Source of the DNA: an uncultured Bacteroidales bacterium
GTDB lineage: Bacteria > Bacteroidota > Bacteroidia > Bacteroidales > UBA932
Assembly: GCA_934680015.1 (NCBI GenBank)
Contig: CAKUSP010000011.1
Span: 1 to 64,000 of the forward strand
DNA length: 64,000 nucleotides
Direction of reading: 5' to 3'
This document shows positions 1-8,347 of this stretch, one piece after another; the stretch's first letter is position 1; each line of letters starts with the position of its first letter. Made by a program: the position numbers and the translations under genes. The notes beneath the pieces are model-generated. The model was given only the letters and a program-made list of their open reading frames with translations. It searched no databases and was not told the origin of the DNA.

Positions 1-567
1 GAGGCAGCGAAGACTGCAAAGTATGAGCGGACAAGGGACTTCTTCGATATGTTTATGTTCTCACTTTACACCTGCGGCTTACGGTTCAGCGACATTGCAA
101 CTCTCCGCTGGGCTGAAATTGATATGGACAAGAAAACCATCCGCCATATACAGGTGAAGAACCACACCAGAAATGCAAAGATACTCAACCTGTCCATTCC
201 GGATGAAGGGATGAAGATCTTGCAGAAATGGCAGGGACGTAATGACAATTTTGTGTTCGGCCTGCTCGGTGATGAGTTTGATCTTAGTAATTGTGAGAAC
301 TTGAAAGAGACACTGAATTTAAAGAACAGAACAGTAAACATATCCTTGAATACACTGGGAGACAAGATCAAGCTGCCATTTCCGCTGCACTTTCATATTG
401 CCAGACATACATTTGCCACACTGGCTCTGAACAACACAGTTGATGTGAAGACAATATCGACATTGATGGGGCATTCATCAGTATTGACCACCGAGAAGGT
501 CTATGCCACCTTACTACCATCAACCATTGAGAAGACAGTTGAAGAGAAGCTCAATTTTCACTTTTAG
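1..567 (+). CDS. Tyrosine recombinase/integrase, C-terminal part (5' end outside window)
   Basis: The reading frame is open from base 1, so the N-terminal SAM-like DNA-binding region lies upstream of the window. The visible 188 residues are the catalytic domain of a tyrosine recombinase, which cuts and rejoins DNA through a phosphotyrosine link. Visible active-site motifs are CGLRFSD (first Arg), HIARHTFAT (His-x-x-Arg), LMGHSSVLTTEKVY (second His and the Tyr nucleophile). The type is common in Bacteroidota integrases of conjugative elements and shufflons. A hairpin followed by a T-run lies just downstream. Whether it belongs to an integrated element cannot be judged because the left side is missing; no att repeat was found. 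Confidence 0.9.
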   Translation, partial: EAAKTAKYERTRDFFDMFMFSLYTCGLRFSDIATLRWAEIDMDKKTIRHIQVKNHTRNAKILNLSIPDEGMKILQKWQGRNDNFVFGLLGDEFDLSNCENLKETLNLKNRTVNISLNTLGDKIKLPFPLHFHIARHTFATLALNNTVDVKTISTLMGHSSVLTTEKVYATLLPSTIEKTVEEKLNFHF

Positions 568-579
568 CCCCACTGAAAC

Positions 580-636
580 AAAGACATCCGGAAAGAAATC
601 TGCCATCCCAGACAGGCTTCTCTCCGGTCTTTTTTA
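580..636 (+). terminator. Likely terminator of the integrase gene
   Basis: AAAGAC-(AT)-CCGGA at 580-592 pairs with TCCGGTCTTT at 623-632 across a long loop, and a run of T follows. It sits 13 bases after the integrase stop. The stem has a two-base bulge, so strength is uncertain. Confidence 0.5.
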
Positions 637-741
637 TGCCACATTTACTACTCTTATTTCCAGGAAGATTTGCCGTTTCACTGGATAGTAATTGGGTAGT
701 TTGAACCTGTTTTTACCCCGAAAAAGGGGCATTTTCGGCAC

Positions 742-768
742 AAAAAAAGCACCGGGACTTCCCGATGC
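742..768 (-). terminator. Terminator of the DUF2795 gene
   Basis: Read on the minus strand, GCATCGGG pairs with CCCGGTGC around a four-base loop and is followed by seven T. It lies about 50 bases beyond the DUF2795 stop codon. A second small hairpin, CCCC-GAAAAA-GGGG, lies at about 717-730. Confidence 0.75.
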
Positions 769-816
769 CTTAATCATAAATTATTGAAAATCAATCAATA
801 ATGTTTCAATGATGGG

Positions 817-1038
817 TTAATACTCCTCCTCGTTAAAGAAGAAATCATCTTTCGTCGGGTAGTCTGGCCAGATATCTTCTATACTTTCATATATCTCTCC
901 ATCATCTTCAAGTTCCTGCAGATTCTCCAAAACATCTTGAGGAGCACCCGTGCGATTAGCATAATCGATTAATTCGTCTTTAGTTGCTGGCCATGGAGCA
1001 TCATCCAAACTGCCGGCCAATTCTAATGTCCAAAACAT
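817..1038 (-). CDS. DUF2795 domain-containing small acidic protein
   Basis: This 73-residue, strongly acidic protein carries the motif APWPATKDELIDYANRTGAP and an acidic Trp/Phe-rich C-terminus (IWPDYPTKDDFFF). This is the standard form of DUF2795 proteins in Bacteroidota, which are short, soluble and of unknown function. It is a monocistronic minus-strand gene with its own terminator. A TAnnTTTG-type -7 element (TATCTTTG, read on the minus strand at 1145-1152) lies about 105 bases upstream, implying a long AT-rich leader. No partner gene is evident: the nearest genes are the integrase fragment and a divergent DXS-like gene. Confidence 0.85.
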   Translation of the reverse strand: MFWTLELAGSLDDAPWPATKDELIDYANRTGAPQDVLENLQELEDDGEIYESIEDIWPDYPTKDDFFFNEEEY

Positions 1039-1295
1039 AATGTTATCAATTTAAATTATAGCCTCTTAATAATATACCTAATATTTTTTATTAACATTAG
1101 TACACTAAAATCAAGGCTTTGAAACCACGTTTTCAAATATGCCGCAAAGATAGAAAATAATTCTATCCATCCTATAACCTTTCCATCATTTTAAGTACTT
1201 TTTTAAAGTCTTACCACTCCCATTATATATCTATAGTTAACCACCTTCCATCATAATGGCTCATATTGTAGCATTCTCAGGTGCTTTTATAAAGT

Positions 1296-1333
1296 TTTGA
1301 AATGGTTCCAGAATTATTATGACAATTTTTGAG
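1296..1333 (+). repeat. Dispersed extragenic repeat, copy 1
   Basis: TTTGAAATGGTTCCAGAA followed by TTATTATGA and ATTTTTGAG matches 13689-13727 with a few substitutions and one two-base indel. Both copies lie outside genes. Confidence 0.5.
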
Positions 1334-1380
1334 GCAATTTTGACTTTCGGAAAAGTAATGAACTGGATAAAAGATAAAAA

Positions 1381-1403
1381 GGCCGGAAAGGACCATAAGA
1401 GAA
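1381..1403 (+). repeat. Short repeat matching the hairpin before the GH89-GH20 gene
   Basis: These 23 bases, beginning GGCCGGAAAG and ending CATAAGAGAA, match the reverse complement of 49054-49076 with a single mismatch. Both copies are intergenic. Confidence 0.5.
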
Positions 1404-1583
1404 AAATCATTTCATAACAGTTTCTTGGGGGAAGTTAGGTTTTATACATAATTAAAAAAACAATAAAGTATAAGGAGCTACATACATTAGGGAAAATTCG
1501 CTACTTTTGCATCGATTTATATTAATACAATAATAGAATTTACTCACAAATATCACAGGTAAAGATAGTAATGTCATATAATT

Positions 1584-3392
1584 ATGTATATCGAAAAAAT
1601 AAAGTCACCAGATGACCTAAAAAAGCTGAATATAAGCGAATTACTCATTATTACCAATGAGATACGCGACGCTATCTTAAATCGAGTCAGTAAAATAGGA
1701 GGGCATATCGGACCCAACCTTGGATTCGTGGAGGCCACATTAGCCCTTCACTATGTATTCGATGCCCCCAAGGATAAACTTGTTTTCGATGTAAGCCACC
1801 AATGTTACGCACATAAAATATTAACAGGTAGAGTATCTGGATTTATTGGAAATATAGACGAGATGAATGCTATCAGCGGATATTCATCGCCTAGAGAATG
1901 CCCCATATACGATAACTTCGAAGTGGGCCACACCTCCACCTCAATAAGTCTTGCCACAGGTCTACAAAAGGCACGTGACATCAAGGGAACAAACGAAAAT
2001 ATCATTGCCGTAATAGGCGACGGCTCTCTCTCGGGTGGCGAAGCCTTCGAAGGCCTTGATGAAGCATCGGAACTTGGCACAGGCATTATCATTGTCGTCA
2101 ACGACAACGAAATGTCCATTGCCGAAAACCATGGTGGCATATACAAAAACCTACGAGCCCTCCGAGAAAGCAACGGCACCTGCAAAAACAACTGGTTTAA
2201 GTCTTGGGGATTTGATTACAAGTACTTAGAAGAAGGTAACAATATCGAAAAACTTATAGAAGTATTTAAAAGTGTAAAAGGCACATGCAAGCCTACAATC
2301 GTTCACATCCACACAGAAAAAGGGCATGGTTATGCTCCCGCTGTTAAAAACAAAGAAGCATGGCATTGGGGACCACCATTTAACGAAGAAGATGGTACTC
2401 GTCCACGCAAAAATACAGATGGTCGCACTCCTGAAGTAATTGCAAGCGAAACATATGATCAGTTATTCTCCAATTGGATGCTGCAACAAATGAAAAAGGA
2501 CAAAGCCCTCATTGCAGTAACAGCAGGGACGCCTGGAGTAGCTGGCTTTACACCAGAAAAACGTAAAGAAGCAGGAAATCAACATATCGACATGGGTATA
2601 GCTGAAGAACAGGCTGTCGCTATGATATCTGGTATGGCAAAAGGTGGTCTTCATCCAGTATGGACAGTAAATAGCACATTTATTCAACGGACCTATGACC
2701 AAATAGCACAAGATCTTTGTATCAACGCCAATCCTGCCGTTATAAATGTAATGAATGGTGGGACTAGCACGCTGAATGATATCACTCATATCTGCCTCTT
2801 CGACATCCCTATGCTTACCAGCATCCCCGGGCTTATCTATCTAGCACCTACCACTTGCGAAGAGTACTTTGCTATGCTTAATTGGGCTATTATTCAAGGC
2901 AAAAAGCCCATAGCTATTCGCGTACCGAGCAATGGGGTTAACCACACTTCCAATGCAGTCGACACCACTTATAGTTTCGAGCCCAAATATCTACTGACTC
3001 ACAAGGGAATGGATGTTGCCATCATCGCTGCCGGCTCCTTCTTTCAAAAAGGCAACAACGTTAGGCAATTACTTATTAATAAAGGAATTAATGCTACACT
3101 TATCAACCCGCGATACTTAAATGATGTCGACACTGATGCTCTTGAGTCACTAAAAATAAATCATAAGCTTGTGGTAACACTTGAGGATGGTTGTAAGGAT
3201 GGTGGCTTTGGTGAACGCATTGCCACCTACTATGGGAATTCAGACATGAAAGTACTCGTCAAAGGTGTTAAAAAAGGTCTTTACGACAGATTCGTTCTTC
3301 AACAACTTCTATCAGACAATCGTTTACTTGACGAACAAATAGTAGAAGATGTGATGGAAATCATAGGGAAGAAGTATTTCACGGCAAAATAA
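1584..3392 (+). CDS. dxs: 1-deoxy-D-xylulose-5-phosphate synthase-like thiamine-diphosphate enzyme (divergent)
   Basis: The 602-residue protein has the transketolase/DXS layout. DXS condenses pyruvate with glyceraldehyde 3-phosphate in the first step of the MEP isoprenoid pathway and feeds thiamine and pyridoxal synthesis. Retained signatures are IGGHIGPNLGFVEATLALHY, DVSHQCYAHKILTGR, the ThDP motif GDGSLSGGEAFEGL...NDNEMSI, the catalytic Glu in MGIAEEQAV, and STFIQRTYDQ. Usual DXS pieces are altered: FPKR is replaced by SPRE, the DRAG loop by MNGG (although NDITH keeps the Asp and His), and PRG by PSN. It is slightly shorter than typical DXS (about 620-640). folE follows after 12 bases, so the two are probably co-transcribed. 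It may be a DXS paralogue with another acceptor; I am sure of the family but not of the substrate. Confidence 0.7.
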   Translation: MYIEKIKSPDDLKKLNISELLIITNEIRDAILNRVSKIGGHIGPNLGFVEATLALHYVFDAPKDKLVFDVSHQCYAHKILTGRVSGFIGNIDEMNAISGYSSPRECPIYDNFEVGHTSTSISLATGLQKARDIKGTNENIIAVIGDGSLSGGEAFEGLDEASELGTGIIIVVNDNEMSIAENHGGIYKNLRALRESNGTCKNNWFKSWGFDYKYLEEGNNIEKLIEVFKSVKGTCKPTIVHIHTEKGHGYAPAVKNKEAWHWGPPFNEEDGTRPRKNTDGRTPEVIASETYDQLFSNWMLQQMKKDKALIAVTAGTPGVAGFTPEKRKEAGNQHIDMGIAEEQAVAMISGMAKGGLHPVWTVNSTFIQRTYDQIAQDLCINANPAVINVMNGGTSTLNDITHICLFDIPMLTSIPGLIYLAPTTCEEYFAMLNWAIIQGKKPIAIRVPSNGVNHTSNAVDTTYSFEPKYLLTHKGMDVAIIAAGSFFQKGNNVRQLLINKGINATLINPRYLNDVDTDALESLKINHKLVVTLEDGCKDGGFGERIATYYGNSDMKVLVKGVKKGLYDRFVLQQLLSDNRLLDEQIVEDVMEIIGKKYFTAK

Positions 3393-3404
3393 AATATATC
3401 AATC

Positions 3405-3992
3405 ATGTCTTATAAAAAAGCTGAAGTATACGACGCAGAAACAACGGCACAGATAGCGGCTCACATTAAAGCCATCCTGGAGTTGCTTGATGACACTCCA
3501 CAAAGAGAAGGCCTAAAAAAAACTCCCGAACGCGTAGCTAAAGCCCTTCAATTCGTAACTAAGGGCTACAAAGAGAATGGCGTAGATATTATCCGTAGTG
3601 CTACCTTTGACGAGGAATACCAACAGATGGTATTAGTCAAAGATATCGAATTATATAGCACATGCGAGCACCACCTTCTGCCATTTATAGGCAAATGCCA
3701 CGTAGCCTATATTCCTAATGGAAAAATTACCGGGCTTAGTAAAATAGCCAGAGTGGTAGAAACCTTTGCTAGAAGGCTCCAAGTTCAAGAGCGTCTAACG
3801 GTTCAGATACGAGATTGTATAGAGGAAGCACTACGCCCATTAGGAGTAGCTGTAGTTATAGAAGCCAGTCATACATGTATGCAGATACGTGGAGTAGAAA
3901 AATCTAATGCCATCACTACCACATCAGCATTCAGTGGCGCATTCCTAAATTCAGACAAAACAAGAAACGAATTTTTAAACCTCATCAAATGA
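3405..3992 (+). CDS. folE: GTP cyclohydrolase I
   Basis: This 195-residue protein converts GTP to 7,8-dihydroneopterin triphosphate, the first step of folate synthesis. The zinc ligands Cys87, His90 and Cys158 are present in [10 protein letters not shown] and [12 protein letters not shown], together with the family sequences TPERVAKAL and [23 protein letters not shown] (cited in parts). Length is normal for the family. The ATG lies 12 bases after the DXS-like stop, and the stop overlaps the start of the next gene (ATGA), so these genes form an operon. Nothing unusual in the sequence. Confidence 0.97.
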   Translation: MSYKKAEVYDAETTAQIAAHIKAILELLDDTPQREGLKKTPERVAKALQFVTKGYKENGVDIIRSATFDEEYQQMVLVKDIELYSTCEHHLLPFIGKCHVAYIPNGKITGLSKIARVVETFARRLQVQERLTVQIRDCIEEALRPLGVAVVIEASHTCMQIRGVEKSNAITTTSAFSGAFLNSDKTRNEFLNLIK

Positions 3993-4768
3993 AATTAAAG
4001 AAAAGCACAAAAGGCTTCCTTGTTATATTTATCCCCTTTCTATTAGGTTATCTATTAGGTCTTTCAACTGCAGGGTGTGCATCCAAGAATCGCGACACAG
4101 ATTCGACTGTAACTATACCGCAAAACGCTAAAGATGATGATATAGAATCCGAGTCCATTTCTGAAAATAAAAAAGAGGAAAATACTCGCAAAGAAGTAAT
4201 TTACTATCGTAACAAACTGAATTATAAAACTCTTTTCAAAGACATTAACGAAGAACATCTCGCTATGGCTAGAAAAGTTGGGCTTGACACTCCCCCACGG
4301 ACAAGAGCTGAAATACCAGGTAATAGACAACTCCTTAAAATAAAGTCTAATCGTCTCTATACCATATATACCCTTAAATATTCATCGCCCTATCTAACAA
4401 GAGGCGCAGCTAACGAATTGAACGCTATAAGTCAAGCTTTTAAAGATTCCCTTAGAAGTAAAAACCTTCTCGATGAGTATCGTTTAGTCGTATCTTCCGT
4501 CTTAAGAAGCGAAGAGGATGTAAAGAACCTTAGAAAAAGCGGTAACCCTAATGCTTCAGACAATTCTGCCCATTGTTATGGAACCACTTTTGACATTGCC
4601 TATACTATCTACGATCGCGATAACGATGAAGACTGCGAATCATTCATGCAACCATACGAACTAACTAAAGTGCTTGGTGAAGTGCTGTTAGATCGCAAAA
4701 AAGCGGGCAAATGCTTAGTTAAATACGAAAAGAAAGAACATTGTTTCCATATAACAGCCACCTATTAA
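3989..4768 (+). CDS. M15-like (DUF5715-type) putative peptidoglycan peptidase, lipoprotein or membrane-anchored
   Basis: The 259-residue protein starts with a long hydrophobic segment ending in STAGC (Cys30), a lipobox-like site, so it is probably anchored outside the cytoplasm. A low-complexity acidic linker (residues 33-70) follows. The C-terminal half has the layout of M15/D-Ala-D-Ala carboxypeptidase folds: [13 protein letters not shown] supplies the His and Asp zinc ligands, and HCFHIT near the C-terminus the last His. Such enzymes cut peptidoglycan stem peptides, but this family is annotated only as DUF5715 and activity is not shown. The ATG overlaps the folE stop, and the next gene, a C69 dipeptidase, starts 2 bases after the stop, consistent with a role in cell-wall peptide turnover. 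Confidence 0.7.
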   Translation: MKLKKSTKGFLVIFIPFLLGYLLGLSTAGCASKNRDTDSTVTIPQNAKDDDIESESISENKKEENTRKEVIYYRNKLNYKTLFKDINEEHLAMARKVGLDTPPRTRAEIPGNRQLLKIKSNRLYTIYTLKYSSPYLTRGAANELNAISQAFKDSLRSKNLLDEYRLVVSSVLRSEEDVKNLRKSGNPNASDNSAHCYGTTFDIAYTIYDRDNDEDCESFMQPYELTKVLGEVLLDRKKAGKCLVKYEKKEHCFHITATY

Positions 4769-4770
4769 TC

Positions 4771-6333
4771 ATGAGACGAAGCATTTACATAATAATTTCG
4801 GCATTCTTTTTTTATGCCAATCTCCCCATCTGCCACCTTCATGCCGCCGTGCCAACGACACAGGCAGACGAATGCGGATGGAAGCAAAGTTGTACTAGCA
4901 TTATAGTCGGAGCTAAGGCAAGCACAGACGGAAGCGTAATGACTTCTCACACGTGTGATGGCAAATACAGGACTTGGCTTAGCATCGAGCCATCACAAGA
5001 GCATAGCAAAGGAGATTTACGCAAGGTTTATAAAAACACCATGAAAACAACCTGCCGAAACGACTCGACAGGTATAGAATTGACAGGAACCATACCTCAG
5101 GTCAAGCACACATTTGCCTACTTAAATACCGCTTATCCATGTTTAAATGAAAAGCAGTTAGGCATAGGAGAAACCACATGGGGAGGACCAGACACGCTGC
5201 AGAACCCGAATTCAGTGTTTCTAATCGAAGAACTAGAAAGATTAGCACTTGAAAGATGCTCCACCGCTAAAGAAGCGGTGCTGATGATGGGAAGATTGGC
5301 CGAAAAATATGGTTACGCCGATAGTGGAGAATGTCTTACCATAGCCGACCCCAAAGAAGTATGGTTCTTTGAAATTATAGGATGTGGGAGGAATAAAACC
5401 GGTGCAGTATGGGTTGCGAAAAGGCTACCAGATGATCACATAGGCGTGTCTGCTAATGTTCCAAGGATTGGAGTTATCGAAAAGAATGACCCAGACAATT
5501 TCCTTTACTCGAGCAATGTAAAAAAAGTGGCTCTGGAATACGGACTATGGGACGGAAAAAGTGAATTCAAATTTTGGAAAGTTTACAAGGCAGAATATGC
5601 CAGGGGGCGTAATTATAGAGAGCGAGACTGGTTTATACTGAATGCATTGGCTCCATCGCTAGGGCTTACACAAGAGATGAACGAAATTCCATTTTCTGTA
5701 AAGCCAGATAAAAAGGTCAGCGTCGAAGATGTATTCGCACTCCTACGCTCCACATATGAAGGCACCGAACTAGACATGTGCAAAAATATCACAATAAAAG
5801 ATGGCGAGATTAGTCCAATTGCCAATCCATGGATGACCACATCTATGCGCAACACTTTGAATCACATCAAGCCTGGAACAGTCGATTTCCAAAGAACCAT
5901 TTCTGTGGCATGGTGCTCCTATTCTACGGTTATTCAGCTGAGAGCAAATCTTCCAGATGCAGTAGGCGGAGTATGTTACTTCTCTGTAGATAATCCAGGC
6001 CAAAGCCCCCGCATCCCTATATTTTGCGGAAATACTTATTTACCAGAAGCTTACAGCCATTGCGGACAAAACCATTACGATCCAAACATAGCACTATGGC
6101 AATTTCGCAAAGCGAACAAGCTAGCTACCCTTGCATGGCAAAAGACAAAGGACTACTTTATGTCTAATGTCATAAAGCAGCAAACATTTATGACCAATGA
6201 AATAAGCAAGCTTAATGCAGAAGCCTCATGTGAAGACTTAAATGCACTTACAGAGAAAATCCATAGCGAAGCCGTCAAACAATGGGCAGAGATGGAATCC
6301 CAATTATGGCTTACATTTGGATTAGGATTTTGA
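4771..6333 (+). CDS. C69-family dipeptidase, secreted
   Basis: This 520-residue protein has a signal peptide and the CTSIIVGAKASTDGSV motif, in which Cys41 would be the N-terminal nucleophile after processing, as in the Ntn-hydrolase peptidase family C69 (PepD type). Further family features are the GIGETTWGG strand and the Asp/Trp-rich region LTIADPKEVWFFEIIG. I chose ATG 4771, 2 bases after the preceding stop; an in-frame TTG at 4741 would lie inside the previous gene. The substrate is probably short peptides in the periplasm. Pairing with the M15-like lipoprotein suggests peptidoglycan-peptide recycling, which is an inference from neighbourhood only. The gene converges with the HAD phosphatase, 6 bases apart. 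Confidence 0.88.
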   Translation: MRRSIYIIISAFFFYANLPICHLHAAVPTTQADECGWKQSCTSIIVGAKASTDGSVMTSHTCDGKYRTWLSIEPSQEHSKGDLRKVYKNTMKTTCRNDSTGIELTGTIPQVKHTFAYLNTAYPCLNEKQLGIGETTWGGPDTLQNPNSVFLIEELERLALERCSTAKEAVLMMGRLAEKYGYADSGECLTIADPKEVWFFEIIGCGRNKTGAVWVAKRLPDDHIGVSANVPRIGVIEKNDPDNFLYSSNVKKVALEYGLWDGKSEFKFWKVYKAEYARGRNYRERDWFILNALAPSLGLTQEMNEIPFSVKPDKKVSVEDVFALLRSTYEGTELDMCKNITIKDGEISPIANPWMTTSMRNTLNHIKPGTVDFQRTISVAWCSYSTVIQLRANLPDAVGGVCYFSVDNPGQSPRIPIFCGNTYLPEAYSHCGQNHYDPNIALWQFRKANKLATLAWQKTKDYFMSNVIKQQTFMTNEISKLNAEASCEDLNALTEKIHSEAVKQWAEMESQLWLTFGLGF

Positions 6334-6339
6334 CTTTTA

Positions 6340-6999
6340 CTACACAAGAAGCGCTGCCAATTCGGTGGCGTTTCTTGCAATATGATCTGCGCCAGCCGCT
6401 ACGAGATCACTTTCGGGGCGAAACCCCCATGTAACACCTATACATGGAATGCCAGCATTATGAGCAGTCTTCACATCTGTAGCGGAATCACCCACGAACA
6501 CACAATCTTCCCTTTTCGTATCTGCACATTTTAAAACATAATCTACAACTTCCGCACTTGGCTTTAAAGGGAATCCTTCCTTATTCCCTAGCACCACCAC
6601 AAAGTCTATCGTAGGGAAAAGACCATAGACCAGCTTTTCCGCTCCCTCTTGAAATTTATTAGATGCCACTGCCAATTTTACGCTCTTCTTCTGTAAATCT
6701 TTAAGCAATTCCAGCATCCCTGGATATGGTTTAGTGTAAACATCAATATGGTCGATATAATACGACGTAAAATTCTCCAATACTCTTTCTGTTAGATCTG
6801 ATTCAGGAAACACTCCTAAACTCTTTTCAAGGGCATTCTCTATCATCTTTCTCACGCCGTGACCCACCATTTTCGTATATTCCTGTACACTATGTCCCTC
6901 TATGCCAGCATGCTCCAATGCATAATTAGCAGCTGCCGAAAGATCTGCTATGGAATTTATCAAAGTTCCATCCAAATCGAAAACAACCAATTTCAACAT
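6340..6999 (-). CDS. HAD-family phosphatase, phosphoglycolate phosphatase type
   Basis: This 219-residue HAD hydrolase carries all four motifs: VVFDLDGTLINS (nucleophile and acid Asp), AVASNK (motif II), the Lys before PSAEV, and VFVGDSATDVKTAHNAG (motif IV). A helical C1 cap follows motif I, as in Gph/PGP-type enzymes that hydrolyse 2-phosphoglycolate; other small sugar phosphates are possible. ATG 6999 is preferred over an upstream start at 7014 because MLKLVVFDLDGT is the normal family start. A -7 element TATTTTTG lies 4 bases before this ATG on the minus strand, which would give a nearly leaderless transcript. Confidence 0.85.
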   Translation of the reverse strand: MLKLVVFDLDGTLINSIADLSAAANYALEHAGIEGHSVQEYTKMVGHGVRKMIENALEKSLGVFPESDLTERVLENFTSYYIDHIDVYTKPYPGMLELLKDLQKKSVKLAVASNKFQEGAEKLVYGLFPTIDFVVVLGNKEGFPLKPSAEVVDYVLKCADTKREDCVFVGDSATDVKTAHNAGIPCIGVTWGFRPESDLVAAGADHIARNATELAALLV

Positions 7000-7091
7000 A
7001 CCGCAAAAATACAAAAAAAGTAATACCTTTGCCGTATTGTTTAGTAAACGTGAAGAAAAAAATAAATTGAGCCAGACTAGTAGGAGTCAAA

Positions 7092-7190
7092 AGAAATAAG
7101 TTAGTCAAACTTTTTAGTGAATTTTCGAAGACAGAAGCCCAAAAGATTTACTAAGATAATACAGCTTATTTTTTAAAGTTACTAAGATAA
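7092..7190 (+). repeat. Dispersed AT-rich extragenic repeat, copy A
   Basis: The core at 7141-7184 matches 63588-63633 with about four substitutions and one indel; weaker similarity extends left through ATTTTCGA. Within the copy, TTACTAAGATAA occurs twice (7148-7159 and 7179-7190), 31 bases apart. It lies in the 254-bp gap between the phosphatase and the outer-membrane barrel gene. Confidence 0.65.
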
Positions 7191-7253
7191 GAGCCATCAT
7201 ATTTATTAGGAATATTGATTCTAAAAAGTCGTTTAGAAGTTATTACGATTATC

Positions 7254-8216
7254 ATGAAAAAATACATTTTAACACTATTACTATTCTTTTCCTATGTGGG
7301 ACTTTCCGCACAAGATTTACATTTAAAAGGAGAAATACGACTAGACTGGTCAAACGATAGTGGATTCTATGGTAAGATGTTTTCAATTCAAGGAGAAGGA
7401 TCCATTAATGAGACTTTTTCCTATAAATTTAGACATAGACTTAATAAAGCCATTGTCAACTACAATGCTTTCGATGCTACTGATATTGCATATATAAGAA
7501 TTAAATCTAGCGAAAAATTTAACTTTATCATAGGAAAACAAACCTTCCTTCAAGGAGGTTGGGAATACGATGTTGCGCCTATCGACTCATACACACCGAG
7601 CATCCTTTGCGCACAACTTCCTTGTTACCAATTCGGTATTACAAGTTTATTCGCATTTAACGAAGACCATGATGAACTAGCATTACAAATATCTAACAAC
7701 CCATATGACCAACTTGGCAGTAATAAATATGCAATGAGTTTAGCATGGAATGGGCACCATGGAATATTTCATAGTAAATACTCCGTTAACTGGTTCGATG
7801 CTTTTCATAACGATGACAACATCATGTTCGCATTCGGAAATAAGCTCACCCTGGAAAACTTCAGCATTTATCTAGACTTTATCAGCCTCGGGGCCATCTA
7901 CGATGAAGATCTGTTCACGAACTCGAACACAGTCCTGCAAATGGACTATAATTTAAATGAAAAGTTCAATATCTTCGCCAAATACTCCTATGACCAAAAC
8001 TCCGGCAGAGATGGTTATTTAGCCTCAAACGGGACATCCCTGCATAAATTATCCACCGGCATAGAATACTTTCCAATAGGAGAATCCATTAGAATACACG
8101 CCCTATTGCTCTACAACGATGGACAATGGGTGATAAATTCCGACACTTTCCAATACTCTGGTTTCACTTTCAATGTAGGCCTCACGTGTAGACTAAATTT
8201 GCAAATTAAAAAATAA
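7254..8216 (+). CDS. Outer-membrane beta-barrel protein, porin-like
   Basis: This 320-residue protein begins with a clear signal peptide ending in LSAQ and continues as alternating hydrophobic/polar strands rich in Tyr, Phe and Asn, as in 14-16 strand porins. FNFIIGKQTFLQGGWEYD resembles the phosphate-selective porin O/P-like proteins of Bacteroidota, but that assignment is tentative. ATG 7254 gives the standard signal peptide; an in-frame start at 7215 would add an unlikely N-terminal extension. The -33 element of the downstream tRNA promoter lies inside the last codons. No transport partner is adjacent, so the solute is unknown. Confidence 0.7.
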   Translation: MKKYILTLLLFFSYVGLSAQDLHLKGEIRLDWSNDSGFYGKMFSIQGEGSINETFSYKFRHRLNKAIVNYNAFDATDIAYIRIKSSEKFNFIIGKQTFLQGGWEYDVAPIDSYTPSILCAQLPCYQFGITSLFAFNEDHDELALQISNNPYDQLGSNKYAMSLAWNGHHGIFHSKYSVNWFDAFHNDDNIMFAFGNKLTLENFSIYLDFISLGAIYDEDLFTNSNTVLQMDYNLNEKFNIFAKYSYDQNSGRDGYLASNGTSLHKLSTGIEYFPIGESIRIHALLLYNDGQWVINSDTFQYSGFTFNVGLTCRLNLQIKK

Positions 8217-8228
8217 TCCTTATTTTTG
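8198..8228 (+). promoter_or_regulatory. Bacteroidota-type promoter for tRNA-Cys
   Basis: TTTG at 8198-8201, a 19-base spacer and TATTTTTG at 8221-8228 match the Bacteroidota sigma consensus. The expected start is near 8235, just before the tRNA. The -33 part lies inside the end of the porin-like gene. Confidence 0.75.
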
Positions 8229-8238
8229 TAATCCATTT

Positions 8239-8309
8239 GGTGCTTGGGCCGGGAGGTTAGGCACTGGTCTGCAAAACCAGTTAGAGCGGTTCAATTCCGC
8301 TAGGCACCT
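8239..8309 (+). tRNA. tRNA-Cys (GCA anticodon)
   Basis: A 71-base cloverleaf. The acceptor arm GGTGCTT pairs with AGGCACC (one G-T pair), the anticodon arm CTGGTCTGCAAAACCAG shows GCA, and the T arm is GCGGTTCAATTCCGC. The discriminator base is T, as expected for tRNA-Cys. The CCA end is not encoded. It has its own promoter and is followed by a hairpin with a T-run. Confidence 0.95.
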
Positions 8310-8311
8310 CG

Positions 8312-8347
8312 AAACCCCTTTCAGCGTTCTCGCCGAGAGGGGTTTTT
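8312..8347 (+). terminator. Terminator after tRNA-Cys, overlapping the end of DUF4491
   Basis: AAACCCCT at 8312-8319 pairs with AGGGGTTT at 8338-8345, and the T-run extends to 8347. The right half encodes the last residues of the convergent DUF4491 gene, so one sequence serves both purposes. Confidence 0.8.

Larger units (their letters stand above)
1039..1583. other. 545-bp intergenic region with divergent promoter elements and repeat pieces
   Basis: No convincing coding region. It contains a minus-strand -7 element for DUF2795 (1145-1152) and a plus-strand -7 element TACTTTTG (1502-1509) that would start the DXS-like transcript about 70 bases before its ATG. Neither has a clear -33 partner. 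Two pieces (1296-1333 and 1381-1403) resemble sequences elsewhere in the window. Confidence 0.6.

Noticed and set aside
1..567. An integrated element bounded by the integrase
   Set aside because: Only the 3' end of the integrase is visible, with no att-like direct repeat or tRNA end beside it, so no element can be delimited.
7024..7031. TACCTTTG resembling a plus-strand -7 element
   Set aside because: No -33 partner at 19-21 bases, and the next plus-strand gene is over 220 bases away beyond a repeat.
6926..7108. Minus-strand frame upstream of the HAD phosphatase
   Set aside because: Reads through the repeat and promoter; low-complexity Phe-rich content and no homologue recognised.
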